A DNA stretch of 64,000 nt, taken from Teratosphaeria epicoccoides (Eukaryota; Ascomycota; Dothideomycetes; Mycosphaerellales; Teratosphaeriaceae). The notes below the pieces were generated by a model. That model was not told the DNA's origin. It made no database searches and worked only from the letters and a program-made list of their open reading frames with translations. Position 1 is the first letter of the stretch, and each line of letters starts with the position of its first letter. Both the position numbers and the translations under genes were made by a program. Where the stretch lies: NCBI GenBank assembly GCA_021401465.1, contig JADDMT010000025.1, positions 62,001 to 126,000 of the forward strand, read 5' to 3'. Shown in pieces: positions 35,701 through 46,984 of the stretch.

Positions 35701-38700
35701 CTAGGAGAGCTTGGGCTTCTTCAGCACGTTGCGCTTGGCGTTGCGATCTGCCTTGGTAACAAACACAACCTCGTTATCTTCCTCGTCATCGACCAAGTCA
35801 ATCATCTCTGAAGCATTAGGCATGCCTTTCTTGCAATTCTTGAGTGGACTGATCTTGGGACCCTGTGGAGCCTCCTTGGCATCCTCAGCATGAGCAGAAA
35901 AGTGCTTGACGTACTGCTCCTCAATCCTGTCGCGTTCCTCTTGCATGATCTTGCGGTCGTGGTGATTCTGCTCCCAATGGGTGGTGCATTCCGGACATTC
36001 GACCCACCAAGCCTGTTGAAGCGCGTCAAAGCCGAGCAGCTCCAGCTCTGGCAACGTTGCGCCAAGGAGATTGGCCTTGTCAAAATCCAGGCAGTTTTCA
36101 CAATATCCATTCTCGCACCAGCGACAGCGATAAATCATGCCGCCGGCCTCTGAAGTCTTTGCGCCGCAATCTTTGCACTCATGCTGGCTGCAGTAGAAGT
36201 TCATTTTGCCTCGTGCCTTGATCTTGAAGTCGTCGCTCAAGCAATCGTAATGGTAAGACCGCGAGCAGCCAGAGCATTGATAGAGTTCGCCACCATCCCA
36301 GCAGTGCTGGCAATGCTCCTGGTTAACAATCTTTTTCCTCTTTTCGCGGACGGGCTCGGCCAAACGTGGATCTTTGCCAGCCAAGGTCGGGACGGCCTCC
36401 CATGCGTCACACAACATGCTCTCCTTCGAGATCTCGAAACCATCGACCAGGACCGTGGTGTTCTTGCCAAGGCGACGATCAGCCCTGATGAGTTCGAGAG
36501 TTTGACCCGCCTTCTCGGCTTCCTTTTGAAGCCTTTTACCCTCGAAGACAGCAGTCTCAACCTTTTCCATGGAATTGAGCCACTCCTTCTCATCGATCTC
36601 GTCACCTGCTATCTTGACGTCGCCCCCCAGAGGCCGCTCATCTGCCTTGTCTCTGCACTTCTCGATCAGATCTGAGAAGCTCCAGGCGAGCATCTCTGTC
36701 ACATCGATTTGAGGCCTCACCAGAGTCTGCGCTCCCTTGCGGAGGAGAGACTTGAGCTGCGATGTCCCAAGCTGCGGTGCATCATCGTCGCTCTGCGGAT
36801 CGTCCCCCGACTTGCGCTTCTTCGAGTTCGTCTGCGACTCACGGCTGTGGATGTTTCGCATGGACTCCGTGATCTTGGCCGATAGGTACAGCTTCTTGCG
36901 GATTCGACCGCCCATCTGCTCTTCTACCGTGCCTTGCGTGATGATCTTGTACACGGTCACTTTCTGAGTCTGGCCAATGCGGTGGGCACGAGCCTCCGCC
37001 TGCAGTGTGATTTGAGGATTCCAGTCTTCATCGAGAAATATGACTTCGGTTGCAGAAGCGAGGTTGACACCAAGGCCTCCAGCGCGGGTCGAGATCAGCA
37101 TGACCTGGAACTTGCTCCGTTGGTCGTTGAACATGCGGATTGCAAGATTACGTCGAGCGCGAGCAGTGCTCCCGTCGAGACGAGCGAAATCAAAGGAACC
37201 ATTCCTGCTGCCAGCTCCCTTCAGCACTAAGAGATCTTCGCACAAGTTCAAAGTGCTGGTGAAGCCGGAAAAGATGAGGACCTTCTTCTTGTTCTTCACG
37301 ACCTGGACGATGGGCGGTAGAGTCAGCTAATGTCTCACCGAAAATCTGATAGTGATGCAAGCGTTCATCAGTGACGAGAGCGTCGGGCTCAGTGATTACT
37401 TACCAGCTCATCCAGCAGCTTATCGAGAACAATGAATTTTCCTGAGGCTAGTTTGACGTGCTCGCCGAGATAATAGGGATCCGGTCCAGCGTTGGGAAGA
37501 AGATACGGGTGATTGCAGGCCTTCCTGAGCTGCATCATAAGATGCATCAGCTTTCTCCACTCGTTCGTACTCTTGTCGTCGTCCACGGCCATGGCACGCT
37601 CCATGATCTCCTTGCTCTCAGCCCACACATCTACGCTCTGAGCACTTGCTATTGCGTCGGCAGCGGCAGCGCCACGCTCGAGGAGCGACAGCTCGTTGTC
37701 CTGTTCCATGCTGGAAGCCTCCTTTGTCTTGATATCGTGGAAGAGATCCTTGAGCAAAGCATTGTCGGCCTTTGTGAGCAGGCGCTGGTACCAGAACTTC
37801 TGCATTGGAGTCAATGGCACATATAACGTGACCTCTTCCTTTGGTGGCAGACCGAGGTTGACGCCCGGCGATATCTTCATACGTCGCAGCATGATCAACT
37901 CCAAAAGGCGCCGGGAGTGGTCCATGAACGAGGTCGAGACCTTGCCCTGGGTCAGGTCGAAAGCGTCCTTGAACTGGTCCTGAGTATTGGTTGCGAAGAC
38001 ATCGGGGAAGAGCCAGTGCAATAACGCCCACATCTCTTTCAGATTGTTCTGCAGTGGCGTTCCGGTGAGGAGGAGCCTGAATTCCGCCTGCAGAGACTGC
38101 AGCGCACAAGACACGTCACTCACTTCATTTTTGATCTTATGGCCCTCGTCAAGCACGCAGTAGCGCCAAGCAAAAGCACGCTTGAGCCAGCTCTGCTCGG
38201 CTGTAAATGTCTCGTAGGTAGTGACCATGATATCGACTCGCTCGTCCTTCTTGCTGTGCAGTCTGGCAGATATGCCCTTTTTGAACGCCTCACGCTCCGT
38301 TTTCGTGCCGTGGAATTGTATAACTTTGAGCTTCGGCACCCATCTGCGGCTCTCATTCATCCAAGATGACAATACACTGAGAGGGCACACGACGAGGTGC
38401 GGCCGTGCCTCGCGAATAGGTGGACTGTTCTCATCAAGATACTGGAACAGCGACAAGGTCTGCAGTGTCTTGCCAAGACCCATTTCGTCGCCAAGGATCG
38501 CCGACATCCCGTTGTGGTACATGTAGACCAGGAAGCTCAAGCCTTCTAGCTGGTAAGGCTTCATGATAGCTTGGACAGCTTCTGGTTGCTGAGTGAGGAG
38601 CTGGTACTTTGCGACCGGCGTCGGAGCCTGTGTCTGCTGCAGCTTGTGGATATAGCTCCGTTCAGGCAGTAGCGGTAGGAAGTAATCCTGATGCTCGAGC

Positions 38701-39293
38701 AAGAACGCATCGCGCCTCGGCTTGGTTTGCTCCAGTATCGCTTGACGAATCTGGGTACGCTCTGTTTGTACAAGGCGAGCCGGGGGCGCGGTAGGGTTTA
38801 CAGAAACTGTATCTGATAGCAGAAGCTTGGTAGACTTCTTGCGCGAGTCGGCGGGCTTCTTCTTGATCGCCGGCTTTGTGTAGCTGGCTTTTGTTCTCGT
38901 AGACCGCACTGGCAGATCTCTTGTCCTGGCACGGCGGGCGACAATCTCAGTCGTGCTAGACTGGAGCTCGTCTTCGCTACCTTCTGCTTGTGGAGGCCGT
39001 TGCAGCTCATCGTCGCTTTCCTCGCGACTATTGGTGACGGGAGAGGTATGGGAAGAAGCCTGCTCGAATTCTGATACGGATCCAGGGCTTCGATTCGGAG
39101 TCGATGCTTCAGACTCGTAGTAGTTTACCGCCCTCGGCGCGTGGCTCCTCGAGTCTCGCTGCAACTTGGAGATCGATGAAGGCGTCCGCTGAGCGCCAAA
39201 GGCCGCCATGAGATCTGACAGCTTTATTGGCGATGGTTGTACTGCTGTAACTCGCCGACGCTTTGCAGATGGTGTGATGTAGCTGGCATCCAT
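35701..39293 (-). CDS. SNF2-family ATPase with C-terminal PHD/RING-like zinc fingers
   Basis: Two exons, 39293-37404 and 37302-35701 (intron 101 nt), give 1163 aa. After a disordered N-terminus of about 230 residues comes the helicase core: LEGLSFLVYMYHNGMSAIL, DEMGLGKTLQT (motif I), DEGHKIKNE (motif II, DEGH for DEAH), LLTGTPLQNNLKEMWALLHW (III). After the intron come VLIFSGFTSTLNL, DGSTARARR, STRAGGLGVNLASA and RAHRIGQTQKVTVYKI (V-VI). The last third carries Cys/His clusters CQHCWDGGELYQCSGCSRS, HECKDCGAKTSE and CRWCENGYCENCLDFD, a PHD-like zinc module. It is probably a nuclear chromatin remodeller. It is divergent, 473 bp, from a Clr2-like gene. The exact subfamily (ISWI/LSH/Mit1-like) is not settled by eye. 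Confidence 0.9.
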
Positions 39294-39766
39294 GGCGAGC
39301 GAAGGATCAAGTTCACATGAATGTTGATCGCCTGTTCAGGACATGTGATATTTTCCCGCCGAGTCCTGTAACGAAAACACTCGAGTTGACGTGGCGATAG
39401 ATAATTTCAATGCTTCGCTTGGCTATGTAGATCCACGGGTAATGCTGCTGCCAAAACTTTCTTACAGGATGCTCCCGGCGGTAAGACCAATGCAAGTCGC
39501 CAGACGGGCCAGTTGGCAATGAGATACAGGATAGACAGACGAGTGTGAAGAGTCATGGTGAGACGCGACAGCTTGGGAGACGTAACGCGCCTTCCTCACG
39601 CGTTCTCCATACAGAACCCCTGCAAAGCTTAAATGCTGGACGGACCACCACTTCAGATGCGGGTAGAGTAAATATGAACATTGTACGAAATAGGCAGGCA
39701 CACTCATGCTGGGCTCTGGCTGGGCGAATGATCAATGCACGTAATCATACTGGATGTTAGCGAGAC
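39294..39766. promoter_or_regulatory. shared promoter of SNF2 and Clr2-like genes
   Basis: A 473-bp spacer between divergent start codons. It should drive both chromatin genes. No TATA box is clear. Confidence 0.55.
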
Positions 39767-41740
39767 ATGGCCATCTTCTACCCACTCTACGTTCGCCGGA
39801 GCGATGGCAAATTGGAGACGATCGGCAAAGGAAAGCGTAGAGAGAAGAACACACCGACCGACGAACAGTTAGACACACGACCCGACCGCAACGGAGTAAG
39901 CGATTTCTATCGCGAGGTGGGCCCGGATGAGGTGAAGTCGCTCGACTGGCGGAGAAAGCTGGGCGGCATGTTGGCGAGAGAGCTGGGCTGGAGTGACAAG
40001 AACGGTCAGGATACCGGCTGTATGCTCGTGACTTTTCCCGAAGGCTACCGTCTGTATGAGCACGTGAAGCGGACGGAGAAGGACGGCAAGACGCAGGTCA
40101 AGAGCAAGACGCATGCTGCAGCTGGCAACGACAGACAGGACGCGTACCTCTATGGCCATCCAACGGGCAGGAAGAAGCGTTTTCGGAGTCCTGTCGAGTT
40201 CTTTCCCCATCTGCTGTGGCTAGCGACGGACGAGAGCGGCGATCCAGACAACTGCAGCTGTAAGATCTGCTCGTCGGAAGAACTGGAGAATGCCATACCC
40301 GGCGCCAGAGCCAAAACTGAGAAAATCATCAAGCAAGAGCCAATGGCAGTAGTTAGCCAGCCCACCAGCTCTGCTGCCAACCGGCAACCCAGTGTCCAAG
40401 CTATGAGGGCTAAGCAAGAGCCTGGCGTTCTGACTTCAAGACCAGCTACTCCCAAAGCAACGCTTGTGCCCACTCCTTTGCCTCCACGAAAGTCGCATGA
40501 CCACATTGTCGACAGTCAATATCGCACTTTCATGTACCGACCTGGCGAGCTGGTCTGGTTCCAGAATGGTCAGGCATGGGGTTTGGGTATCGTCACAAAA
40601 CGCTGGGCTCGCACTGGACGTCATCACCATTACACTGTGCAGCCACTCTCGCACCCTTGGGAGCATCCGGCGCCAGTCACAAAGTCTTCAGATCAGGAAA
40701 TGCGACCATGGTTAGCATGGAGTGTACCACGATTCACGGCGAACGGCCTCAATGCCTTGGCTGATCCGCCACGGTACGAGACCGCCGACTGGCAGGGCAT
40801 GATGCAAAAGCGGTACGGAAATGGCAACATGGTTGTAGATGCTTCCATCCTTGCTGCCAAGTCCATTGATTCGACATACACACTGCTAGGCCTGAACCGC
40901 ACAACCCAGCTGGAGGCCGGAGGTGCGGAGAAGCACTTTGATGCTGTATTTCTTGGCGCTGAGAAGATCTGGCGTGGCGACCCGGTGCGCCTACACATCG
41001 GATCTTCGGGCACCGAGATCATGGTTGTGCATGACATTGTCGAGCGCAGACGCACCTCCGCGATGGGCCAGCAAGTGTTACAGCAGCAATGCCAGCTCCT
41101 GGGCGATATCTACAGCCTTGCCACTGTCCAGCACACAAATCCCAATGTCCCGTCTCCAGCGGCACCGAACAATAATCCCCACCTTCCACTACGTCTCACA
41201 GAAGATCTTGGTCAGCGGAACTCGAAGTCTATCCCCGCGCGTGGGATTGCCAGCTATTGGAAACTCGTAGCTGCTCGAGCAAGCATTGATATCAAAGACG
41301 TGAAAGGTCGCTGGTACGAAGCAACAGTCCTCCTCCCACTGCTGATGCCAGATCAGTATAACGACGCCGCGCGGAAAGGCGAAGTAGGCGAAGCCTCACT
41401 CTGGATGAACAGCCGTGGCGACTGCCTCAATAGCAATCGCGCTCCCAACCTGCCTAAGGTCGAGAAGATGAATGTGCGGAAGGAGACCAGGAAAGATGCT
41501 TTGGGTAAAGCTGTCCCGCCTTCCACGCAGATCGATGACGGAGTTGAGCCTCCCACACCGAGCAATGTGGATCCGGCGTTGACTGGTGGTGGTGACAGTG
41601 AGATCATGGAGATCGACCCGAGGTTTGATACTGCGGATCGAGAGGATCGGAGTGGTGCTGGTGATGGCGGGCTTGACGAGTTCATGAATCTGGATGCGGA
41701 TGCGGGATTTGGGCAGGATTTCGGAGAGCAGATATTTTGA
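39767..41740 (+). CDS. Clr2-like transcription-silencing protein
   Basis: Intronless, 657 aa. The N-terminal domain reads YPLYVRRSDGKLETIGKGK, ending with the characteristic FFPHLLWLATDESGDPDNCS then CKICS, as in the N-terminal Clr2 silencing domain. A second conserved block starts near residue 245 with MYRPGELVWFQNGQAWGLGI, a BAH/SH3-like strand set, and continues to KIWRGDPVRLHIGSSGTEIM. In fission yeast Clr2 is part of the SHREC histone-deacetylase/remodeller complex that silences heterochromatin. The Cys motif CSCKIC may bind zinc. The acidic C-terminus is disordered. The family call rests on recalled similarity only. Confidence 0.72.
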   Translation: MAIFYPLYVRRSDGKLETIGKGKRREKNTPTDEQLDTRPDRNGVSDFYREVGPDEVKSLDWRRKLGGMLARELGWSDKNGQDTGCMLVTFPEGYRLYEHVKRTEKDGKTQVKSKTHAAAGNDRQDAYLYGHPTGRKKRFRSPVEFFPHLLWLATDESGDPDNCSCKICSSEELENAIPGARAKTEKIIKQEPMAVVSQPTSSAANRQPSVQAMRAKQEPGVLTSRPATPKATLVPTPLPPRKSHDHIVDSQYRTFMYRPGELVWFQNGQAWGLGIVTKRWARTGRHHHYTVQPLSHPWEHPAPVTKSSDQEMRPWLAWSVPRFTANGLNALADPPRYETADWQGMMQKRYGNGNMVVDASILAAKSIDSTYTLLGLNRTTQLEAGGAEKHFDAVFLGAEKIWRGDPVRLHIGSSGTEIMVVHDIVERRRTSAMGQQVLQQQCQLLGDIYSLATVQHTNPNVPSPAAPNNNPHLPLRLTEDLGQRNSKSIPARGIASYWKLVAARASIDIKDVKGRWYEATVLLPLLMPDQYNDAARKGEVGEASLWMNSRGDCLNSNRAPNLPKVEKMNVRKETRKDALGKAVPPSTQIDDGVEPPTPSNVDPALTGGGDSEIMEIDPRFDTADREDRSGAGDGGLDEFMNLDADAGFGQDFGEQIF

Positions 41741-42089
41741 TACAGACACGGAGGATCTGTGCGTAAGGAGTAGAACAGATGCGTAGTGGTTGTGACTGTG
41801 GTGGTATCTTACTGCATACAATAGCGTAGGAGCTACAACTAATGGCACTTCAAAAGGTCAATCAAACCTGACTTTCGCGATAACGCTCTTAATGCTCAGC
41901 ACCACGAATTGCTCGACGGCCCAAGGGTTCTTGTCGCTACAGCAGAAAGATGTCGATCATGAGAATCGCTTTGGCCGTTCAGGCAACCTGAAACATCGGG
42001 ACCCTACACATCCCCTGTCTTCACATTGCTAAAAACGCAATACAACAATGGTGATGACAGCTAGGAGGAAGCAGCGGAGAGACGTCAAT
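41741..42089. other. intergenic, no gene seen
   Basis: 3' flank of the Clr2-like gene. No feature recognised. Confidence 0.4.
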
Positions 42090-42350
42090 GGCCGAACGGC
42101 TTTCGGCACAGCCCAGGAAGTCGTCAAACAACCAAGACGGCAAAGTGTGTTTGACCTCGTTTGAGCTTCGTGGGCTGATACTACTGCATCTGTGACCTCT
42201 GCCGTCTCCAAGCCGTGAGCAAACAATGGCGCGACACGGTTTCGACCTCGCTGCCTTTGCGCCGGAAGCTATCTCTACAGCTCGCTCAAGACAAGCTCGC
42301 CACAACACTGCTACTTAATCAGAAATGGCCGGGACATGCCGGAAGGTAGG
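42090..42350 (+). pseudogene. F-box protein remnant with frameshift
   Basis: On the plus strand, FELRGLILLHL (from about 42157) is the first half of a typical fungal F-box. The next part of the same domain, CDLCRLQAVSKQWRDTVSTS and then LPLRRKLSLQLAQDKL, follows in another frame with only a few bases between. The first frame runs into TGA. The two halves together match an F-box helix pair (RVSRxWRDTI pattern), so one small indel has broken the gene. Downstream sequence to about 42,860 may hold more of the body in short frames but was not resolved. An intron at the break is less likely because no GT-AG pair fits. Confidence 0.5.
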
Positions 42351-43113
42351 AAACTGTCACTGAGCAGTAGCCCACCCTCCCAGAACGACGTGCGCTGCTT
42401 CCACACTTACCATCATGGAATGTCTCAACCTCTTTCCCGTTGTCCGATGCGCCGTCTGGAGCCTCAATAGTGCCGTGGAGTTTTGGAGCTGGAGAACTCC
42501 CGGCTCCCCACAAGAGATCCAGTCCCCCTCTGAGCACAGACAATCATTATTGAGCGAAGCCACGATCTCGATCGTGTCGACTTTGAGTGGTCCCTGTCTG
42601 GTACTGCGGCGCGTGGATCCAGCTCTCGCATAGCTGATGCCGCGATCGTCACGCTCGGCAACGCGAACAGTCCTCTCCCAGATTTGGTGCGAGGCAGGAA
42701 AATTGAAGGCACTCTCAAACTTGGGAGGGTTAAGATGGAGCCCAAAAGTCAGCATGGTCAACAGGTGAGGGTTGGTAGCATGTTGATCTTGTTTCGGAGG
42801 GCCGTGATGCTCAATCAGGAAGAACAGACGACGCTGCTGTCAGATCATTATCTTGAATAAGGACTGATTCTGCAATCCATTGAGTCGAGGATATACTGTT
42901 GACATCGTCAGACCAGATTCTGCAGAAGAACCCACATAGTCTGTTGGTACTAGCAGGTCCGCAGACGCATCGTTGCGCCTGAGGTGATTCACTCGTGCGC
43001 AAGATATTCATGGTGCGCCACTCTCAGCGATGCTTTTGCTGGTACTGGTCGAAATAGCATCTGTGTGCAACAACCTATAACCAATGCCTCGCTCCCCACC
43101 ATGCACCCAATCA
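42351..43113. other. intergenic or decayed sequence
   Basis: Downstream of the F-box remnant. ORFs of up to 134 codons occur on both strands with no clear domain. Part may be the decayed body of the F-box gene. Confidence 0.3.
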
Positions 43114-43498
43114 CTAATCCACCTCAACACCCTTCTTTCTCAGATCAACCTTCGCTTGATCTATTTGTGCCATGAGCTCGGCATATGCGTCGGGCACGTC
43201 GTTGAACGTGAGGACTCCCCAGCCTAGCTTTGCGAGGAGATATGCGCCGAAAGAGACGGTTGCCCAGATAGGCAGCTGTCGAATATTAGAAGATGACGGG
43301 AATGAAGCTGAGAGAGCGAGCGCGACGTACGACTGGGATTACGTCGTTCTGGACTTTCCCTGGCAATGGTGCGAGGCCGAGGAACGCGACCATGTACACC
43401 TGTGGGAGAGCTCAGTTCGTGGTGTATGTGGATGGATTTTCCGGGCTTACTGAAGCAACGAGGAGGCCAATCGATAGTGTCTGTTGTGCTCGCGTCAT
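43114..43498 (-). CDS. DPM3: dolichol-phosphate mannosyltransferase subunit 3
   Basis: Three exons, 43498-43451, 43399-43331 and 43275-43114, give 92 aa, the same length as human DPM3. The N-terminus MTRAQQTLSIGLLVAS leads into two hydrophobic helices (VYMVAFLGLAPL; PIWATVSFGAYLLAKLGWGV) and the conserved cytosolic tail LTFNDVPDAYAELMAQIDQA / KVDLRKKGVEVD. DPM3 tethers the catalytic Dpm1 to the ER membrane, supplying dolichol-P-mannose for N-glycans, GPI anchors and O-mannosylation. All introns are GT-AG (51 and 55 nt) and phase 0. The gene is invisible as a single ORF. Confidence 0.92.
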
Positions 43499-43831
43499 GC
43501 TGTCGGTCTGAAATGCTCTCTACTTTCCGTGCAATCCTATGGCCCACTTGTCATGTCGAAGTCGTGGTTGTTACGCGTCTTTACAGCCATGTGCTCGAAT
43601 AACCCCTGTCTGGTACGCTCGGAGCTCGCTTCCGACGACGCTAGTCCTTTCCTCTTTTGACTTCCTTCGATGGCACGCGACCTGATCCATCTCAACAAAT
43701 TCGACTTGTTTAAGAGGGTTTAAGCCTGCGTCTGACATGATAGGCAACACTCGCTAAGACATGTCAAGTATTTCTAGCTATCACCGCCTCACATATCCGA
43801 TAATTTGCTCGCAGGACCGCAAAACGTCATC
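43499..43831. promoter_or_regulatory. divergent spacer of DPM3 and the ARM-repeat gene
   Basis: A 333-bp region between the two start codons. A possible 5' UTR intron acceptor (TGCTCGCAG) lies about 17 bp before the ARM-repeat ATG. Confidence 0.45.
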
Positions 43832-45256
43832 ATGGCTGTAGATGAACACACTACGGATGCTGGACAGATTGAGGAAGCCTTCCAGAAACTGGCTCTAGAT
43901 TATGGTACTGGAGTTGAGGTGTGTGCAGCAGTCTCCCTCCTGGCCACTGGTAGCAGAGAAGATGCTAGCATCAGAGACAAGCTTGCAGCGCCAGAGGTTC
44001 TGAGCAAACTCCTGAAGGTGGTGATGACAAGTTTGCGAAGAGAACAGCAAGCAGCAAGTGCCGCTCTTCGATGCATCGGCAACGCCTGCACCACTGATCC
44101 AGCGCGTCAAACCGTGCTGCAATCAGGTCTGACCTGGGCTGTGCAATGCTTGGACGAAGGCGATGAGGAGCTGCATCTGGTCACTGCCAAGGTGCTGTAT
44201 AACATATGCTACGAATTTGAACCTGCGCAACACGACTGCTACCGATGGTTCATACATCATCGGCTCATTGCGTTATTCTCCCGCTCGTCATCAAATTGGG
44301 AAGCGATTGACAGAACTTCAGTCCTCGACCTCCTGTTGAGCATCACTGGTCGAAAGACTAAAGAAAACAGTGAGACGCTACCCCAGGATCTATTGAAGCA
44401 ACTGGTGTGCCTACCGGCTGATTTCAAGGAAGTTGACGATGTGCTGGACTTCGAAACCTCTTTGGAGATTCTGCTTGCGTATCTGACAGATCCCGAGACG
44501 CAGTTGCAGATCATTGAACAACGGTTAGTGGCTGAGGTATGGAAGCGCTTCCAGCACATCGAAAGGATGATCCGATTGCTGCCACCACAAGTCCCGCGGG
44601 ATGAAAATGATGAATCGGAGATTGAGGATCGTAAACTACTGACGGCGCTGTCTACAAGTATGACATGGACGCTGTCAGACATTGCGGCAAGCGAGCGTTT
44701 TGTCGAGTTATATCCGCTCAGTGATCCGCTCGTCGAAAATTTGCTTACGATATTGACCGCGAGCGACATTGTTGCCAACAGCATAAACGGTAGTGCAACT
44801 GGTCTCAAGTCCGAAAGGACCATCAACGCTGCTTGCCAGATTGTGGGCAACTACTTTCTACATCTGCCGACTGAAATCCTAGCATCTGCAGTCATGTATC
44901 ACAGACTGTACGAAAACATCTACAAGCTGATCTTGGCAGTCAACGACGCTGAGCTTCTGCATTCTGCTACTGGACTGCTTGTGCAGATGACGAGACCTTC
45001 AGTGCATTCAAGGGAGATCATCGGTGCTGATGAGAATGCTTTGCCTGCCATTAGCAAAGTGTGCCAACATGAGACGTCGCAGCTCAATCAGGATGGTCTC
45101 AGACTGTTACGAGCGCTGGGGAAAGATTGTTCACAGAATCAGGAACGCTTTGCGCGATTGGCCAAGCAAACCATGGCTGCAGTTGTCGCAGCAGCACCGC
45201 AGTCAGAAGCCAGTACAGGGAATATGATGGTTAATGCGGCCCAAGAAAGTTGCTAG
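43832..45256 (+). CDS. armadillo-repeat protein (SmgGDS/RAP1GDS1-like)
   Basis: Intronless, 474 aa, almost entirely helical with ARM-type repeats. Examples are VEVCAAVSLLATGSREDASI, AASAALRCIGNACTTDPAR with the classic NAC repeat turn, LHLVTAKVLYNICYEFEP, and INAACQIVGNYFLHLP. The arrangement resembles SmgGDS-type guanine-nucleotide exchange or chaperone proteins for prenylated Ras/Rho GTPases. That makes the nearby RAS gene a conceivable client, but no evidence here links them. I use the ATG at 43832 (GTCATCATGG); the frame is open a little further upstream from a non-ATG codon. Confidence 0.8.
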   Translation: MAVDEHTTDAGQIEEAFQKLALDYGTGVEVCAAVSLLATGSREDASIRDKLAAPEVLSKLLKVVMTSLRREQQAASAALRCIGNACTTDPARQTVLQSGLTWAVQCLDEGDEELHLVTAKVLYNICYEFEPAQHDCYRWFIHHRLIALFSRSSSNWEAIDRTSVLDLLLSITGRKTKENSETLPQDLLKQLVCLPADFKEVDDVLDFETSLEILLAYLTDPETQLQIIEQRLVAEVWKRFQHIERMIRLLPPQVPRDENDESEIEDRKLLTALSTSMTWTLSDIAASERFVELYPLSDPLVENLLTILTASDIVANSINGSATGLKSERTINAACQIVGNYFLHLPTEILASAVMYHRLYENIYKLILAVNDAELLHSATGLLVQMTRPSVHSREIIGADENALPAISKVCQHETSQLNQDGLRLLRALGKDCSQNQERFARLAKQTMAAVVAAAPQSEASTGNMMVNAAQESC

Positions 45257-45879
45257 TAAATCTCACTCAGTCGACGTCGACTGGTCAACTTGTCGAATGA
45301 TTGACGTAGTTCACTGCATGATAAAATGGACACTTGGTCGACGAGACCATTCTCACGATAATGTTGGTTGCTCAATCGAGCAGACTGATCGGTTGAATCA
45401 TCGAAGAATACTGTGCAGCAAGCTGCAAAAAGCTCGGTACCGGAACGAGGGGTAAAATCATGCTGCAAAGGGCATGGACCAGTGGAGACAGATCTATCTC
45501 CTTTTGCATGTCACGAACGAGGCAACCCGCAGGAAATGATAGCACGTCTCGCGGGCCTGCCCCAGTCACGCAAAGCGAACTCGACACACAGAACGCGATG
45601 GGGAAACGCGCAGTGTATCGATGAGGTCAGTAGCATTGTGACCATACAGAAGATGTTCGTTACACAAATGCAACTTTGTTCCCCCCGTCATTCGTTTCGT
45701 ATTCGGAATCAGGTCGTGGGTCCAGGTTGTCTGGATGGCAGGGTTGTTGGAGGGGTCACTGTTTGGGCAAAATCTCCACAAGGATCGCGGCGCTCGGCGT
45801 TGCGACTGCCAGCCGTTCAGACCCTCGAAAGCTTCCTGAGGGTCATCTTGGCGCACATTTCTCGACACAGACATGTGTG
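45257..45879. other. intergenic, no gene seen
   Basis: Spacer between two plus-strand genes. A 155-codon ORF crosses it without a domain or natural composition. Confidence 0.4.
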
Positions 45880-46984
45880 ATGCTCTTTCATAATCTTCAC
45901 AGGCAGTGCCTGCTGCCGGCATTATGGTTCGCGCTGTGGTTTGGAGGCCAGGCGAGCGCCAGCCTGGGTGACAGGCTGCCTGAGTTTCGCACGTGTGTTG
46001 CGGTAGGCACACAAAGGCCAGTCTTGGGTGAGAACGGTCATTGATCGTATACCAGGAATGCGTAGATCATAATTGCGGGCCTGATGGATTGAGCATACGT
46101 ACGCGACCACTATCTGACATTCTGGATCCATGCTAACATCAACAGCCCTCCAACGCCGCCTCCTCCTGTGGACCTGCCCCGCCGAGTGCGACTATATCTG
46201 CCAACACATCGTCACCCAACACCGCCTGATCCGCGACCCGCCCTACCTCGAGCCCGTGCTCCAGTTCCACGGCAAATGGCCCTTCCACCGCTTCCTCGGC
46301 ATCCAAGAGCCCGCCTCTGTCCTGTTCTCCCTCTTCAACTTTCTCGCGCACCAGTACGGGATCACGAAGCTGAAAGAGAGTGTGCCCGCGGCATACAAGC
46401 TAAGATGGTATTATCTGCTGTTCGGATACATTGGATACGCGAGTTGGGTGTTTAGCATGGTATTTCATACAAGGGATTTCAATGTGACGGAGAAGCTGGA
46501 CTATTTTGCGGCGGGCGCAAGTGTGATGTATGGACTCTACATGGCGGCGATCAGAATCTTTCGGCTGGATAAGCCGGAGAGTTTGAATGGATCGGCAAGG
46601 ACGGCATTGAGGGCGTGGACGTTGCTGTGTGCAGGGCTGTACGTCTGTCACATCAGCTACCTGACATTCGTGCGGTTCGACTACACGTACAACATGGCTG
46701 CCAATGTCTTTATCGGCATCCTGCAGAACATTTTGTGGACGTGGTTCAGCATCACGAGATTCAGGAAGGTGGGGAGATTCTGGGCGGCGTGGCCCGGTTT
46801 GATTGTGGCGTGGATTGTGCTGGCGATGAGTTTGGAGTTGTTTGACTTTCCGCCCTGGGCGGGTATGGTGGATGCGCATGCGTTGTGGCATTTGGGGACC
46901 GTGGGACCGACGATTTGGTGGTATCAGTTTTTGATCAGGGATGCGAGGGAAGATATGCAAAGATCAGATAGGCTGAAGGCTTGA
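45880..46984 (+). CDS. PER1: GPI-anchor remodelling protein Per1 (PGAP3 family)
   Basis: Three exons, 45880-46002, 46056-46098 and 46146-46984, give 334 aa. The first exon is a signal peptide (LLPALWFALWFGGQASASLG) plus DRLPEFRTCVA. The 43-nt second exon encodes ECVDHNCGPDGLSI, and the third continues with RRLLLWTCPAECDYICQHI. The family signature follows: VLQFHGKWPFHRFLGIQEPA, SVLFSLFNFLAH, SMVFHTRDFNVTEKLDYFAA, seven membrane helices, and DAHALWHLGTVGPTIWWYQF with catalytic-type His residues. Per1 removes the sn-2 acyl chain of GPI anchors in the ER so that lipid remodelling can proceed. Both upstream exons are needed to restore the Cys-rich lumenal loop. Confidence 0.95.
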
